Below, in pieces: positions 12,188-22,131 of a stretch of 64,000 bases of DNA. The position numbers and the translations under genes are program-made. The notes beneath the pieces were generated by a model that did not search any database, was not told where the DNA came from, and saw only the letters and a list, made by a program, of their open reading frames with translations. The stretch's first letter is position 1, and each line of letters begins with the position of its first letter. Origin of the DNA: Microcella alkalica (lineage in GTDB: Bacteria; Actinomycetota; Actinomycetes; Actinomycetales; Microbacteriaceae); NCBI RefSeq assembly GCF_014137945.1, contig NZ_JACGWX010000001.1, positions 682,001-746,000 on the forward strand, in the 5' to 3' direction.

Positions 12188-12846
12188 CCGTGCGCATCAA
12201 CCCGAGCATCCTGTCGGCCGACTTCGTCAACATGCAGCGTGACCTCGAGCGCATCGGCACCGCCGACCTCGTGCACGTCGACGTCATGGACAACCACTTC
12301 GTGCCGAACCTCACCTTCGGCCCGCAGATGGTGAGGCGCATCCAGGAGGTCTCGCCGATCCCGCTCGACGTGCACCTCATGATCAGCGACGCCGACCGCT
12401 GGGCGCCGGGCTACGCCGAGATCGGCGCGTACTCCGTGACCTTCCACGTCGAGGCGGCGGCGGATGCCGTGGCGACCGCGCGCGCGATCCGCGATCGCGG
12501 GGCGCGGGCCGGCATCGCGGTCAAGCCGGGCACGCCCGTGGAGGGGTACCTCGACCTCCTCCCGGAGTTCGACCAGGTGCTCGTGATGACCGTCGAGCCC
12601 GGCTTCGGCGGCCAGTCGTTCATGGCCCAGACCATGCCGAAGCTCCGAGCGCTGCGCCAGGTCGTCGAGGCCGACGGGCTCGATGTGTGGCTGCAGGTCG
12701 ACGGCGGCATCGCGGTCGACACGATCGGCATCGCCGCCGAGGCGGGCGCCGACACCTTCGTCGCCGGGTCGAGCGTGTACGGGGCGGACGACGTCGAGCG
12801 CGCGATCGCCGAGCTGCGGGCCGCGGCGGCCGCGCACGCGCACTGA
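12184..12846 (+). CDS. rpe: Ribulose-phosphate 3-epimerase
   Basis: Rpe interconverts ribulose 5-phosphate and xylulose 5-phosphate in the pentose phosphate pathway. The 220-residue TIM barrel shows PSILSADFVNM at the N-terminus, the metal/substrate motif HVDVMDNHFVPNLTFGP, the MTVEPGFGGQSFM loop and the QVDGGI strand. I chose the GTG in the GTGA overlap with rsmB; a second GTG two codons later is equally possible. Actinobacteria commonly keep rpe directly after rsmB, as here. Confidence 0.96.
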   Translation: MTVRINPSILSADFVNMQRDLERIGTADLVHVDVMDNHFVPNLTFGPQMVRRIQEVSPIPLDVHLMISDADRWAPGYAEIGAYSVTFHVEAAADAVATARAIRDRGARAGIAVKPGTPVEGYLDLLPEFDQVLVMTVEPGFGGQSFMAQTMPKLRALRQVVEADGLDVWLQVDGGIAVDTIGIAAEAGADTFVAGSSVYGADDVERAIAELRAAAAAHAH

Positions 12847-12892
12847 CCCCGCCCCGGGAATCCGCCCCCTGACCGTCTGCTTGGATGGAGTC

Positions 12893-13261
12893 ATGAGCGA
12901 ACTCACCAAGCCCGAAATCGACTTCTTCGAGGGCCCTGCGCCGCAGGAGCTCGTCATCACCGACCTCATCGTCGGCGACGGCCAGGAGGCCGCGCCCGGC
13001 TCGACCGTCGACGTCCACTACGTCGGCGTCGAGTTCGCATCCGGCGAGGAGTTCGATGCGTCGTGGAACCGCGGCTCGTCCATCAACTTCCCCCTCGGCA
13101 GCCTCATCGCCGGCTGGCAGCAGGGCATCCCCGGCATGAAGGTCGGCGGCCGACGTCAGCTCGTCTGCCCCCCGCACCTCGCCTACGGCCCCGCCGGCGG
13201 AGGCCACCGGTTGTCCGGCAAGGCCCTCGTCTTCGTGATCGACCTGCTCGGCGTCAGCTGA
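12893..13261 (+). CDS. FKBP-type peptidyl-prolyl cis-trans isomerase
   Basis: A 122-residue single-domain FKBP that catalyses prolyl isomerisation during protein folding. Core signatures are [40 protein letters not shown] and [15 protein letters not shown]. There is no signal peptide, so it should be cytoplasmic. The ATG at 12893 lies 46 bases after rpe. A weak TTGGAT box 6 bases upstream could be a -10 but does not fit the TANNNT form well. A strong hairpin follows the stop, so this is the last gene of the upstream run. Confidence 0.95.
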   Translation: MSELTKPEIDFFEGPAPQELVITDLIVGDGQEAAPGSTVDVHYVGVEFASGEEFDASWNRGSSINFPLGSLIAGWQQGIPGMKVGGRRQLVCPPHLAYGPAGGGHRLSGKALVFVIDLLGVS

Positions 13262-13266
13262 GTCGC

Positions 13267-13300
13267 ACCGGGCGGCGCGGAAAGCCCAGCGCCGCCCGGT
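13267..13300 (+). terminator. 12-bp perfect hairpin after the FKBP gene
   Basis: ACCGGGCGGCGC (13267-13278) pairs perfectly with GCGCCGCCCGGT (13289-13300) around a 10-base loop. No U-tract follows, as is usual in high-GC actinobacteria. The last base of the right arm is also the first base of the hisE -10 box. Confidence 0.75.
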
Positions 13301-13305
13301 AGCCT
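13300..13305 (+). promoter_or_regulatory. -10 box TAGCCT for hisE
   Basis: TAGCCT ends 8 bases before the hisE GTG, which would place transcription start at or next to the start codon (leaderless). No good -35 is seen at 16-18 bases upstream, where the terminator stem lies instead. Confidence 0.5.
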
Positions 13306-13313
13306 GGTCGATC

Positions 13314-13577
13314 GTGAAGACCTTCGACGCCCTCTTCGCCGAGCTCGGCGACACCGCCCGCACGCGCCCCGCCGGGAGCAGCACCGTGGAGCGACTGGAC
13401 GCGGGCGTGCATGCGATCGGCAAGAAGATCGTCGAGGAGGCAGCCGAGGTCTGGATGGCGGCCGAGTACGAGAGCGACGAGGCGACCGCGGAGGAGATCT
13501 CGCAGCTGCTCTACCACCTCCAAGTGCTCATGCTCGCGAAGGGGCTGAGCCTCGACGACGTCTACAAGCACCTATAG
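13314..13577 (+). CDS. hisE: Phosphoribosyl-ATP diphosphatase
   Basis: HisE removes diphosphate from phosphoribosyl-ATP, the second step of histidine synthesis. The 87-residue all-alpha protein shows the MazG-like metal-binding motif [14 protein letters not shown] followed by [17 protein letters not shown] start with no ribosome-binding site and a TAGCCT box 8 bases upstream. It is paired with hisG 82 bases downstream, the usual actinobacterial arrangement, and is separate from hisI, with which it is fused in enterobacteria. Confidence 0.97.
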   Translation: MKTFDALFAELGDTARTRPAGSSTVERLDAGVHAIGKKIVEEAAEVWMAAEYESDEATAEEISQLLYHLQVLMLAKGLSLDDVYKHL

Positions 13578-13659
13578 GCGTGATGACCGTCGTGCCCGCC
13601 CCCCAGCCCGTCACCACGCCCACCCCGCCGTGCGCCCCGCGGCCGACGAAGAGAACCCC

Positions 13660-14499
13660 ATGCTGAGAATCGCGGTGCCCAACAAGGGCTCCCTCTCCGA
13701 GACCGCTGTCGAGATGCTCGCCGAGGCCGGCTACGCCGGTCGCCGCGACCCGCGCGCGCTCACCGTCGCCGACCCGCGCAACGGGGTCGAGTTCTTCTAC
13801 CTGCGCCCGCGCGACATCGCGACCTACGTGGGCTCGGGCGCGCTCGACGTCGGCATCACCGGCCGCGACCTGCTGCTCGACTCCGGCTCGGAGGCCGTGG
13901 AAATCCAGCCGCTCGAATTCGGCGACTCGACGTTCCGCTTCGCCGCCGTGCCCGGGACGGTGCACGAGCTCGCCGACCTCGAGGGCCGTCGCATCGCCAC
14001 GAGCTACCCGGGCCTCGTCGGAGCGTTCCTCGCCGAGCGCGGCGTCACCGCGCAGCTCATCCGCCTGGACGGCGCCGTCGAGTCGGCCGTCCGCCTCGGC
14101 GTCGCCGATGCCGTGGCCGACGTCGTCTCGACCGGCTCCACGCTCCGCGCCCAGGGTCTCGAGATCGTCGGCCCCGTGATCCTCGAGTCGACCGCCGTGC
14201 TCATCTCGGCGAAGCCTGAGCTCTTGGGCACTGCGACCCTCCAGCGACGCCTGCAGGGCGTTCTCGTCGCCCGTCAGTACGTGCTCATCGACTACGACCT
14301 CCCGCGCGAGCTCCTCTCGTTGGCGCAGGCGGTGACTCCCGGTCTCGAGTCGCCCACGGTGAGCCCGCTCGCCGACCCCGACTGGGTCGCGGTGCGGGCC
14401 ATGGTCCCGCGCCACGAGACCAACCACGTCATGGACGCGCTGTACGACATCGGCGCGCGCGCCATCCTCGTCACGCCGATCCACGCCGCCCGCATCTGA
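13660..14499 (+). CDS. hisG: ATP phosphoribosyltransferase (long form)
   Basis: HisG joins ATP and PRPP in the first committed step of histidine synthesis and is feedback-inhibited by histidine. I chose the ATG giving [14 protein letters not shown], which matches the family N-terminus and gives 279 residues; a GTG 30 bases earlier is possible but less likely. The catalytic domain includes [14 protein letters not shown] and [14 protein letters not shown]. The C-terminal ~75 residues ([19 protein letters not shown]) are the regulatory ACT-like domain of the long form, which needs no HisZ. hisF follows with a 1-base overlap (TGATG). Confidence 0.96.
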   Translation: MLRIAVPNKGSLSETAVEMLAEAGYAGRRDPRALTVADPRNGVEFFYLRPRDIATYVGSGALDVGITGRDLLLDSGSEAVEIQPLEFGDSTFRFAAVPGTVHELADLEGRRIATSYPGLVGAFLAERGVTAQLIRLDGAVESAVRLGVADAVADVVSTGSTLRAQGLEIVGPVILESTAVLISAKPELLGTATLQRRLQGVLVARQYVLIDYDLPRELLSLAQAVTPGLESPTVSPLADPDWVAVRAMVPRHETNHVMDALYDIGARAILVTPIHAARI

Positions 14500-15260
14500 T
14501 GAGCGTCGCCGTCCGGGTCATCCCGTGCCTCGATGTGGCGGCCGGCCGCGTCGTCAAGGGCGTGAACTTCCTGAACCTCCGCGATGCGGGCGACCCCATC
14601 GAGCTCGCGCGCACCTACTACGAGCAGGGTGCCGACGAGATCACCTTCCTCGACGTGAAGGCGACCGTCGACAACCGCGACACGATGTACGACGTCGTGA
14701 AGGCCACCGCCGAGCAGGTGTTCATCCCGCTCACGGTCGGCGGGGGAGTCCGCTCGACCGAGGACGTCGCGCGCCTGCTCGCGCACGGCGCCGACAAGAT
14801 CGGCGTCAACAGCGCCGCGATCGCCCGCCCCGCCCTGATCGACGAGATCGCCGACCGCTTCGGGGCGCAGGTGTGCGTGCTCTCCCTCGACGTCACTCGC
14901 GACGAGGCGGTCGAGAGCGGTTTCGTCGTCACGACCCACGGCGGTCGCACGCGCACGATCATCGACGCCCTCGTCTGGGCGCGCGAGGCTATGGAGCGCG
15001 GCGCCGGCGAGCTCCTCGTCAACTCCATCGACGCCGACGGCACGAAGGCCGGTTTCGACACCGAGCTCGTCGCCGCGATTCACGAGATCGCAATCGTCCC
15101 CGTCATCGCCTCGGGCGGCGCAGGTGCTCTCGATCACTTCGCTCCCGCGATCACCGCGGGCGCCGACGCCGTTCTCGCCGCGAGCGTCTTCCACAGCGCC
15201 GAGCTCACGGTCGGCCAGGTCAAAGACGCCCTGCGCGCCGAAGGAGTGATGGTGCGATGA
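14499..15260 (+). CDS. hisF: Imidazole glycerol phosphate synthase, cyclase subunit
   Basis: HisF cyclises PRFAR with ammonia from HisH to give imidazole glycerol phosphate and AICAR. The 253-residue TIM barrel has the catalytic N-terminal [18 protein letters not shown], the phosphate-binding [12 protein letters not shown] and LSLDVTRDE carrying the second catalytic Asp. HisH is not in the window. It overlaps hisI by 4 bases. Confidence 0.98.
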   Translation: MSVAVRVIPCLDVAAGRVVKGVNFLNLRDAGDPIELARTYYEQGADEITFLDVKATVDNRDTMYDVVKATAEQVFIPLTVGGGVRSTEDVARLLAHGADKIGVNSAAIARPALIDEIADRFGAQVCVLSLDVTRDEAVESGFVVTTHGGRTRTIIDALVWAREAMERGAGELLVNSIDADGTKAGFDTELVAAIHEIAIVPVIASGGAGALDHFAPAITAGADAVLAASVFHSAELTVGQVKDALRAEGVMVR

Positions 15261-15694
15261 CCGGGGCGGCCCACCGCGACCACGCCGCACCTGTCACGAT
15301 CGACGAGGATGCCGCGGCCGCCGTCGTGGCGCGAGCGCACTTCGACGACCGAGGCCTCCTGCCCTCGGTCATCCAGCAGTGGGACTCGCGCGAGGTGCTC
15401 ATGCTCGGCTACATGGACGCCGAGGCCCTGCGCCGAACGCTGACCTCCGGCCGCGTCACCTACTGGAGCCGCTCCCGCCAGGAGTACTGGCGCAAGGGTG
15501 ACACGAGCGGCAACATCCAGCTCCTGCGCGGCGCCGAACTCGACTGCGACGCCGACACCCTGCTCGTGCAGGTCGAGCAGATCGGCCCCGCCTGCCACAC
15601 CGGCGCGCGCCGCTGCTTCGACGTCGACCCGTTCCTGCCGCTCGCGCCCGGGGCGAGCCCGACCGATCAGCGCCCGGAAGAGGACGCCCGATGA
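15257..15694 (+). CDS. hisI: Phosphoribosyl-AMP cyclohydrolase
   Basis: HisI opens the adenine ring of phosphoribosyl-AMP in the third step of histidine synthesis. The 145-residue protein shows [32 protein letters not shown], the metal ligands in [15 protein letters not shown], and the zinc-binding CHTGARRCF. The ATG is in an ATGA overlap with hisF, and its own stop overlaps trpE by 4 bases. The histidine genes therefore run without a break into the tryptophan genes. Confidence 0.97.
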   Translation: MTGAAHRDHAAPVTIDEDAAAAVVARAHFDDRGLLPSVIQQWDSREVLMLGYMDAEALRRTLTSGRVTYWSRSRQEYWRKGDTSGNIQLLRGAELDCDADTLLVQVEQIGPACHTGARRCFDVDPFLPLAPGASPTDQRPEEDAR

Positions 15695-17211
15695 CCACGA
15701 CGACGCGCGCCGACTTCGACCGCCAGCTGAGCGGCGCCCGCGTCGTGCCCGTCGTGCGCGAGCTCTTCGCCGACGCACTCACCCCCGTCGGCCTCTATCG
15801 CGCGCTCGCGGAGGACCGCCCCGGCGGCTTCCTGCTCGAATCGGCCGAGCAGGGCGGCATCTGGTCGCGCTACTCGTTCATCGGCGTGCGCTCCTTCGGC
15901 GTCCTGACGGAGCACGACGGCCGCACGGCCTGGCTCGACTACGGCGTCCCCGCCGAGCGGGCGTTCGGCGGCACGCCTCCCGGACGCACCCTCGACGCAC
16001 TCGATCTCCTCTTCGCCCGGTGGGCCTCGCCCCGCGACGCGAGTCATCCGCCGCTCACGGGCGGCCTCGTCGGCTTCATCGGGTGGGACGCCGTGCGGCA
16101 GGTCGAGAATCTGCCGGATGCCCCGCCGAGCGACTTCCCCTGCCCCGAGCTCGCCTTCGCCTTCGTGAGCGAGCTGCTCGTGATGGACCACCGCCAGGGC
16201 ACCGTCTCGCTCGTGGTGTCGGTGCTCGCCGACGGCGCCGACGAGCCCGACGCGATGTGGGCGCACGCCCAGCAGCGCCTCGACGCGCTCGAGGCCGAGC
16301 TCGGCCGCCCGGCGCGGCCGGAGCCCGCGCACATCGACCTCACGACCGCGCCCGAGCCGCAGCCGCGCTCGACCCCCGAGGAGTACCGTGCCTCGGTCGA
16401 GGCCTCCAAGCAGTTCATCCGCGACGGCGACGTCTTCCAGGTCGTGATCGCGCAGCGCTTCGATCACCCGCTCGCGGCATCCGCCCTCGACGTCTACCGG
16501 GTGCTGCGCGCCCTGAACCCGTCGCCGTACATGTACGCGCTCACCCTCACGACCGCCACGGGCGAGCCGTACGCGATCGTGGGCTCATCGCCCGAAGCGC
16601 TCGTGAAGGTCACCGACGGGCGCGTGTACTCGCACCCGATTGCCGGCTCGCGTCCGCGCGGCACGACGCCAGAGGCCGACCAGGAGCTCGCCGACGAGCT
16701 GCTCGCCGACGCGAAGGAGCAGGCCGAGCACCTGATGCTCGTGGACCTCGCCCGCAACGACCTCTCGAAGGTGTGCCGCGCCGGCACGATCGAGGTGACG
16801 GAGTTCATGCAGGTCGAGCGATTCAGCCACATCATGCACCTCGTCTCGAGCGTCGAAGGCGACATCCGGCCGACCGCGACGCCGATCGACGTGTTCCGCG
16901 CGACGTTCCCCGCCGGCACGCTGAGCGGCGCGCCGAAACCACGGGCCCTTCAGATCATCGACGAGCTCGAACCCGCGCGCCGCGGCGTCTACGGCGGCGT
17001 CGTCGGCTACTTCTCGTTCTCGGGCGACGTCGACCTAGCGATCGCCATCCGCACCGCCTTCCTGCGCGACGGCGTCGCCCGCGTGCAGGCCGGCGCCGGG
17101 CTCGTGGCGGACTCCGATCCGGCGAGCGAGCACCGGGAAGCCGTCAACAAGGCGGCCGCGCCGCTGCGGGCCGTCGCGATCGCCAACGCGCTGCGGGCGG
17201 CGACCTCGTGA
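15691..17211 (+). CDS. trpE: Anthranilate synthase component I
   Basis: TrpE makes anthranilate from chorismate with ammonia from the amidotransferase TrpG, the first step of tryptophan synthesis. The 506-residue protein has the N-terminal regulatory domain (LLESAEQGGIWSRYSFIG, which carries the Leu-Leu-Glu-Ser element of tryptophan feedback sites) and the chorismate-binding domain (PIAGSRPRGTTPEADQELA, AGTLSGAPKPRALQIID, YGGVVGYFSFSGDVDLAIAI). trpG and trpD are not in the window. Because it is coupled to hisI by ATGA, there is no room for a Trp leader-peptide attenuator at its start. Confidence 0.97.
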   Translation: MTTTTRADFDRQLSGARVVPVVRELFADALTPVGLYRALAEDRPGGFLLESAEQGGIWSRYSFIGVRSFGVLTEHDGRTAWLDYGVPAERAFGGTPPGRTLDALDLLFARWASPRDASHPPLTGGLVGFIGWDAVRQVENLPDAPPSDFPCPELAFAFVSELLVMDHRQGTVSLVVSVLADGADEPDAMWAHAQQRLDALEAELGRPARPEPAHIDLTTAPEPQPRSTPEEYRASVEASKQFIRDGDVFQVVIAQRFDHPLAASALDVYRVLRALNPSPYMYALTLTTATGEPYAIVGSSPEALVKVTDGRVYSHPIAGSRPRGTTPEADQELADELLADAKEQAEHLMLVDLARNDLSKVCRAGTIEVTEFMQVERFSHIMHLVSSVEGDIRPTATPIDVFRATFPAGTLSGAPKPRALQIIDELEPARRGVYGGVVGYFSFSGDVDLAIAIRTAFLRDGVARVQAGAGLVADSDPASEHREAVNKAAAPLRAVAIANALRAATS

Positions 17212-17801
17212 CGTCGCGCCGCGTCCGCACGCTCGCCCTCCTCGCGCCGCTCGCCGTCGCGGCACTCTCGCTCCTCGCCTGGACCCAGCCCTGGGTCGAA
17301 ATCGCGCTCGATGACGGCAGGCCCGTGACTGCGGCGGGGGATGTCGCGGCGCCCGCGCTGCCCGCCCTGGCCCTCGCCGCGCTCGCCCTCGTCGCCGCGC
17401 TCGCGCTCGCGGGCCCGGTGTTCCGGGTCGTGCTCGGCATCCTGCTGACTCTGCTCTCCTCCGCGATCGTGACGTCGGCCGCGCTCGCCCTCGGCGATGC
17501 CGTCGGCGCGGCCTCGGCCGCGGTCACGGAGCTGAGCGGTGTGGACGGCGACGAATCGGTCAGGCAGATCGTCGCGACCGCCGCGGTCGCGGCGTGGCCG
17601 TCGGTCGCGCTCGTCGCGGGCATCCTGGGGTGCCTCGCCGGGGTCGGGATCGCCGCGACCGCCCGTCGCTGGCCCGAGCGGGTGCGCAGGTACGACGCCG
17701 TCGGGACGGCTCCTGCAGACGAGCCCGCGGCGCAGGGGCGAGCCGATCGGCTCGACGCATGGGACGCTCTGAGCGACGGTCGCGACCCGACGGCAGGGTA
17801 G
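17208..17801 (+). CDS. Tryptophan-biosynthesis-associated membrane protein
   Basis: A 197-residue membrane protein matching the Trp operon-associated family of actinobacteria (Trp_oprn_chp type). Four hydrophobic segments are visible, near residues 7-25, 46-66, 68-95 and 128-150, with a conserved LAWTQPWVEIAL after the first and a soluble C-terminal tail. The GTG start overlaps the trpE stop (GTGA). Function is not established; its fixed place after trpE suggests a link to tryptophan synthesis or transport, which is inference. Confidence 0.85.
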   Translation: MTSRRVRTLALLAPLAVAALSLLAWTQPWVEIALDDGRPVTAAGDVAAPALPALALAALALVAALALAGPVFRVVLGILLTLLSSAIVTSAALALGDAVGAASAAVTELSGVDGDESVRQIVATAAVAAWPSVALVAGILGCLAGVGIAATARRWPERVRRYDAVGTAPADEPAAQGRADRLDAWDALSDGRDPTAG

Positions 17802-17804
17802 ACT
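17799..17804 (+). promoter_or_regulatory. Candidate -10 box TAGACT before the HGxxPAAW-trpC genes
   Basis: TAGACT begins on the stop codon of the upstream membrane-protein gene and would start a transcript near 17811, at the foot of a hairpin. No clear -35 is seen. It would let the trpC-trpB-trpA part be read independently of the his/trpE part. Confidence 0.4.
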
Positions 17805-17806
17805 CA

Positions 17807-17843
17807 GGGGGCTCCCGTAGCGTGATCCGGAGGGAGCGACCCC
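17807..17843 (+). other. Leader hairpin upstream of the HGxxPAAW gene
   Basis: GGGGGCTCCC (17807-17816) pairs with GGGAGC (17832-17837) and, after a 2-base bulge, with CCCC (17840-17843). The 15-base loop contains GTAGCGTGATCC. It lies right after the TAGACT box and 28 bases before the next start, so it may be a 5' stabiliser, an attenuator or a weak terminator. No Trp-rich leader peptide is seen. Confidence 0.45.
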
Positions 17844-17871
17844 CGCCGAAACTCGACTCTCGAGGAGAACC

Positions 17872-18102
17872 ATGAACGCGCAGTCCGACCCCGGCCACGG
17901 ACACTCGCCCGCCGCCTGGACGGCCGTCACGATCATCCTCATCGCGTTCACGATCGGCACTTTCGCCTTCTGGTTCGACGCGCCCCTGCTCGTCTGGGCG
18001 AGCGCCGGTCTCGTCGTCGTCGGCGTCATCGTCGGCGCCCTCATGGCCCGCGCGGGCTACGGAGCCAACGGCCCGCGCTACTCGCCGAAGGCGCACCTCT
18101 AA
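17872..18102 (+). CDS. HGxxPAAW motif membrane protein
   Basis: A 76-residue protein with the motif HGHSPAAW at residues 9-16 and two hydrophobic helices (about 17-38 and 42-60), ending in a conserved-looking [10 protein letters not shown] tail. Small HGxxPAAW proteins of unknown function are typical neighbours of the trp genes in actinobacteria. A GAGGAG ribosome-binding site lies 6 bases before the ATG. trpC starts 1 base after its stop. Confidence 0.85.
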   Translation: MNAQSDPGHGHSPAAWTAVTIILIAFTIGTFAFWFDAPLLVWASAGLVVVGVIVGALMARAGYGANGPRYSPKAHL

Positions 18103-18103
18103 C

Positions 18104-18876
18104 GTGCTCGGCGACCTCGTCGCCGGAGCCCTCGCCGACGCCGCTCGCCGGCGCGAGCAGCGACCGCTCGCCGCCGTCGAGGCGGATGCGCTTGCGGCGC
18201 CCGCGGCGCTCGACGCCCTCGAGGCGCTCGCCCCTTCCGACCGCATCAAGGTCATCGCCGAGGTCAAGCGCGCGAGCCCCTCGCGCGGAGCGCTCGCTGC
18301 GATCCCCGACCCCGCCGCCCTCGCGGCCGAGTACGCCGCGGGCGGCGCGAGCGCAATCAGCGTCCTCACCGAGGAGCGGCGCTTCGGCGGCAGTCTCGAT
18401 GATCTCGTCGCCGTGCGCGCCGCAGTGTCCATCCCGCTGCTGCGGAAGGACTTCATCGCCGAGCCGTACCAGGTGCTCGAGGCGCGCGCCGCGGGCGCCG
18501 ACCTCGTGCTACTCATCGTCGCGGCGCTCGACGACGCGACGCTCGCGAGCCTGCACGCGCTCATCGTCGAGCTCGGGATGACCCCGCTCGTCGAGACGCA
18601 CGACGCCGACGAGGTGCGCCGCGCCGTCGACCTCGGCGCCTCGCTCATCGGCGTGAACGCCCGCAACCTGTCGACATTCGAGCTCGACCGCGACCTGTTC
18701 GGCCGCATCGCGCCGCTCATCCCCGATGGCACCATCCGCGTTGCCGAGTCGGCCGTTCTCGGCGTCGACGACGTCATCCACTACCGCCGATCCGGCGCTG
18801 ACGCCGTGCTCGTCGGCGAAGCACTCGTGACGGGCGGGAACCCCCGCGCCGCACTCGAACGATTCCGGGAGGTCTC

Positions 18877-18880
<4 letters not shown>
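18104..18880 (+). CDS. trpC: Indole-3-glycerol phosphate synthase
   Basis: TrpC closes the indole ring, converting CdRP to indole-3-glycerol phosphate. The 258-residue TIM barrel carries [16 protein letters not shown] with the catalytic Lys/Glu, [36 protein letters not shown] and the final AESAV. It is a stand-alone enzyme, not fused to TrpF. GTG start; the stop overlaps trpB by 4 bases. Confidence 0.97.
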
Positions 18881-20132
<1,252 letters not shown>

Positions 20133-20136
<4 letters not shown>

Positions 20137-20918
20137 CCATGAGCCCCGTCGAGACCGCCATCCGCACTCGAGTCGACGCCGGGTCGGGCGCGCTCATCGG
20201 TTACCTCCCCGTCGGCTTCCCCGACCTCGACACGAGCATCGATGCGGCGGTCGCCCTCGTCGAGAACGGCGTCGACATCGTGGAGCTCGGCCTGCCGTAC
20301 AGCGACCCCGTGATGGACGGCCTCGTGATCCAGCGCGCGACGCAGACCGCGCTCAAGAACGGCTTCACCCTCAAGCAGGGCTTCAAGGCGGTCGAGCGGA
20401 TCCGCGACCGCGTCAATGCTCCGCTGCTCGTTATGACCTACTGGAACCCCGTCATCCAGTACGGAGTCGAGCGCTTCGCCGCCGACCTCGAGAACGCCGG
20501 GGGAGCAGGCCTCATCACGCCCGACCTCATCCCCGACGAGGCCGGCGAGTGGATGTCCGCATCCGACGCCCACGAACTCGATCGCGTCTTCCTCGCTGCA
20601 CCATCCTCGAGCCCCGCCCGCATGCGGCAGGCGGTCGAGTCCAGCCGCGGTTTCGTATACGCGGTCTCGACGATGGGGATCACCGGCGCGCGCGCCGACG
20701 TCGACGCCGCCGCGCGCAGCGTGATCGCGCGCCTGCGCGAGGCCGGGGCGACGAGCGCGTGCGTCGGCGTGGGCATCTCCACTCCCGAGCAGGTCGCCGA
20801 CGTCCTCACCTACGCCGACGGCGCGATCGTCGGCTCCCGCCTCGTGTCGGGCCTCGCCGAGGGCGGCGTGCCCGCCGTCGCCGCGATCGCGGCGGAACTC
20901 GCGACCGGCAAGGATTAG
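20133..20918 (+). CDS. trpA: Tryptophan synthase alpha chain
   Basis: TrpA cleaves indole-3-glycerol phosphate and channels indole to TrpB. The 261-residue protein keeps the two catalytic acids, Glu51 and Asp62, in [27 protein letters not shown] is the family N-terminal block and [13 protein letters not shown] the phosphate-binding part. The ATG lies in an ATGA overlap with trpB; a second in-frame ATG two codons later is an alternative start. Confidence 0.97.
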
Positions 20919-20954
20919 CCCTTCCCGTCGCCGAACCCCCGCGGAGCCCGCCGC

Positions 20955-20960
20955 TAGGCT
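20955..20960 (+). promoter_or_regulatory. Candidate -10 box TAGGCT for lgt
   Basis: TAGGCT lies 36 bases before the lgt GTG, in the 78-base gap after trpA. No good -35 is seen. It would give a short leader carrying the GAAAGG ribosome-binding site. Confidence 0.4.
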
Positions 20961-20996
20961 GATGCGCGTCCTCCCCCCTGGAAAGGTCCTCCCACC

Positions 20997-22016
20997 GTGA
21001 TCCACCCCCTGAGCATCCCCAGCCCCGGCGACGAGTGGCAGGTCTTCAACCTCGGCCAGTGGCTGCGCGATCTGGGCCTCACCTGGTTCTCGTTCGATGT
21101 CAACATCTACGCGTACGCGCTGTGCATCCTCGCGGGCATCGTCGCCGCCACCGTGCTCACGAACCACCGACTGACGCGCCGCGGCGCCGAGCCCTGGATC
21201 ACGCTCGACATCGCGCTCTTCGCCGTTCCGCTCGGCATCCTCGGCGGCCGGATCTACCACGTGCTCACGCACCCGAACGACTACTTCTTCGAGGGAGCCG
21301 ATCTCTGGGCGACGCTGCGCATCTGGGAGGGCGGAATGGCCATCTTCGGGGCCCTGATCGGCGGCGCGATCGGCGTCTGGATCGGGTGCCGTGTCACGGG
21401 CATCCGGTTCTGGTCCTTCGCCGACGCCCTCGCGCCCGGTCTGCTGCTCGCGCAGGCATTCGGACGCCTCGGAAACTGGTTCAACCAGGAGCTCTTCGGT
21501 CTTCCCACCGACCTGCCGTGGGGCCTCGAGATCGACCGCCCGAACGACGCCATCCCGATCGGCCTGCCCGAGTCGACGCTCTTCCACCCGACCTTCCTGT
21601 ACGAGATCATCTGGAACCTCGCGGGCGTGGCCCTCCTGCTGCTGCTGGATGCCCGGCTCCGGGTGCAGTGGGGCAAGCTCCTCGGCGGCTACCTCATCTG
21701 GTACGGCGTCGGTCGCAGCGTCTTCGAGTCGATCCGCCTCGACCCGAGCGAGCTCTTCCTCGGCATCCGCGTCAACGTCTGGGCGGCCTGGCTCGCAGTG
21801 CTCGTCGGCATCGTGATCGTGCTCGTGCAGCGCCGACGGCACACCGGCGCGGAACCGGGCCCCTACGTCGCCGGTCGCGAGTGGACGGACGAGGCTGGGG
21901 TAGACTCCGAAGACGTCTACACAGAGACCGACGACGACGATGGCAACGACGCCGCGCTCGTCTCCGCCACCACCGGATCGCCACGCGCCACAAGCGAAGC
22001 CACCACTCGGTCGTAG
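20997..22016 (+). CDS. lgt: Prolipoprotein diacylglyceryl transferase
   Basis: Lgt transfers diacylglycerol to the lipobox cysteine of prolipoproteins at the membrane, the first step of lipoprotein maturation. The 339-residue protein has about seven hydrophobic segments, the PLGILGGRIYHVLTHP block and the signature AFGRLGNWFNQELFGLPTDL. The last ~60 residues are hydrophilic and acidic (SEDVYTETDDDDGNDAALVS), longer than in minimal Lgt proteins; such tails are common in actinobacteria. GTG start. trpA followed by lgt is a conserved actinobacterial pair. Confidence 0.95.
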   Translation: MIHPLSIPSPGDEWQVFNLGQWLRDLGLTWFSFDVNIYAYALCILAGIVAATVLTNHRLTRRGAEPWITLDIALFAVPLGILGGRIYHVLTHPNDYFFEGADLWATLRIWEGGMAIFGALIGGAIGVWIGCRVTGIRFWSFADALAPGLLLAQAFGRLGNWFNQELFGLPTDLPWGLEIDRPNDAIPIGLPESTLFHPTFLYEIIWNLAGVALLLLLDARLRVQWGKLLGGYLIWYGVGRSVFESIRLDPSELFLGIRVNVWAAWLAVLVGIVIVLVQRRRHTGAEPGPYVAGREWTDEAGVDSEDVYTETDDDDGNDAALVSATTGSPRATSEATTRS

Positions 22017-22131
22017 GAGCCCGCACCCCCACGACCCTCGGCTCCTGCAGCCGCGCAGCGCGACAGCGCGCACCTCTTCCATCGGGCCGACGACGTCCCC
22101 CCTCTCCAGCACCACGTGAGGACGGTTCCCC

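Noticed and set aside
12881-12886. TTGGAT as a leaderless -10 for the FKBP gene
   Set aside because: The distance to the ATG fits, but the second base is T where TANNNT is nearly invariant.
22015-22046. AGGAGCC...GGCTCCT possible hairpin after lgt
   Set aside because: Only 7 bp with an 18-base loop; too weak to call a terminator between lgt and gltB.
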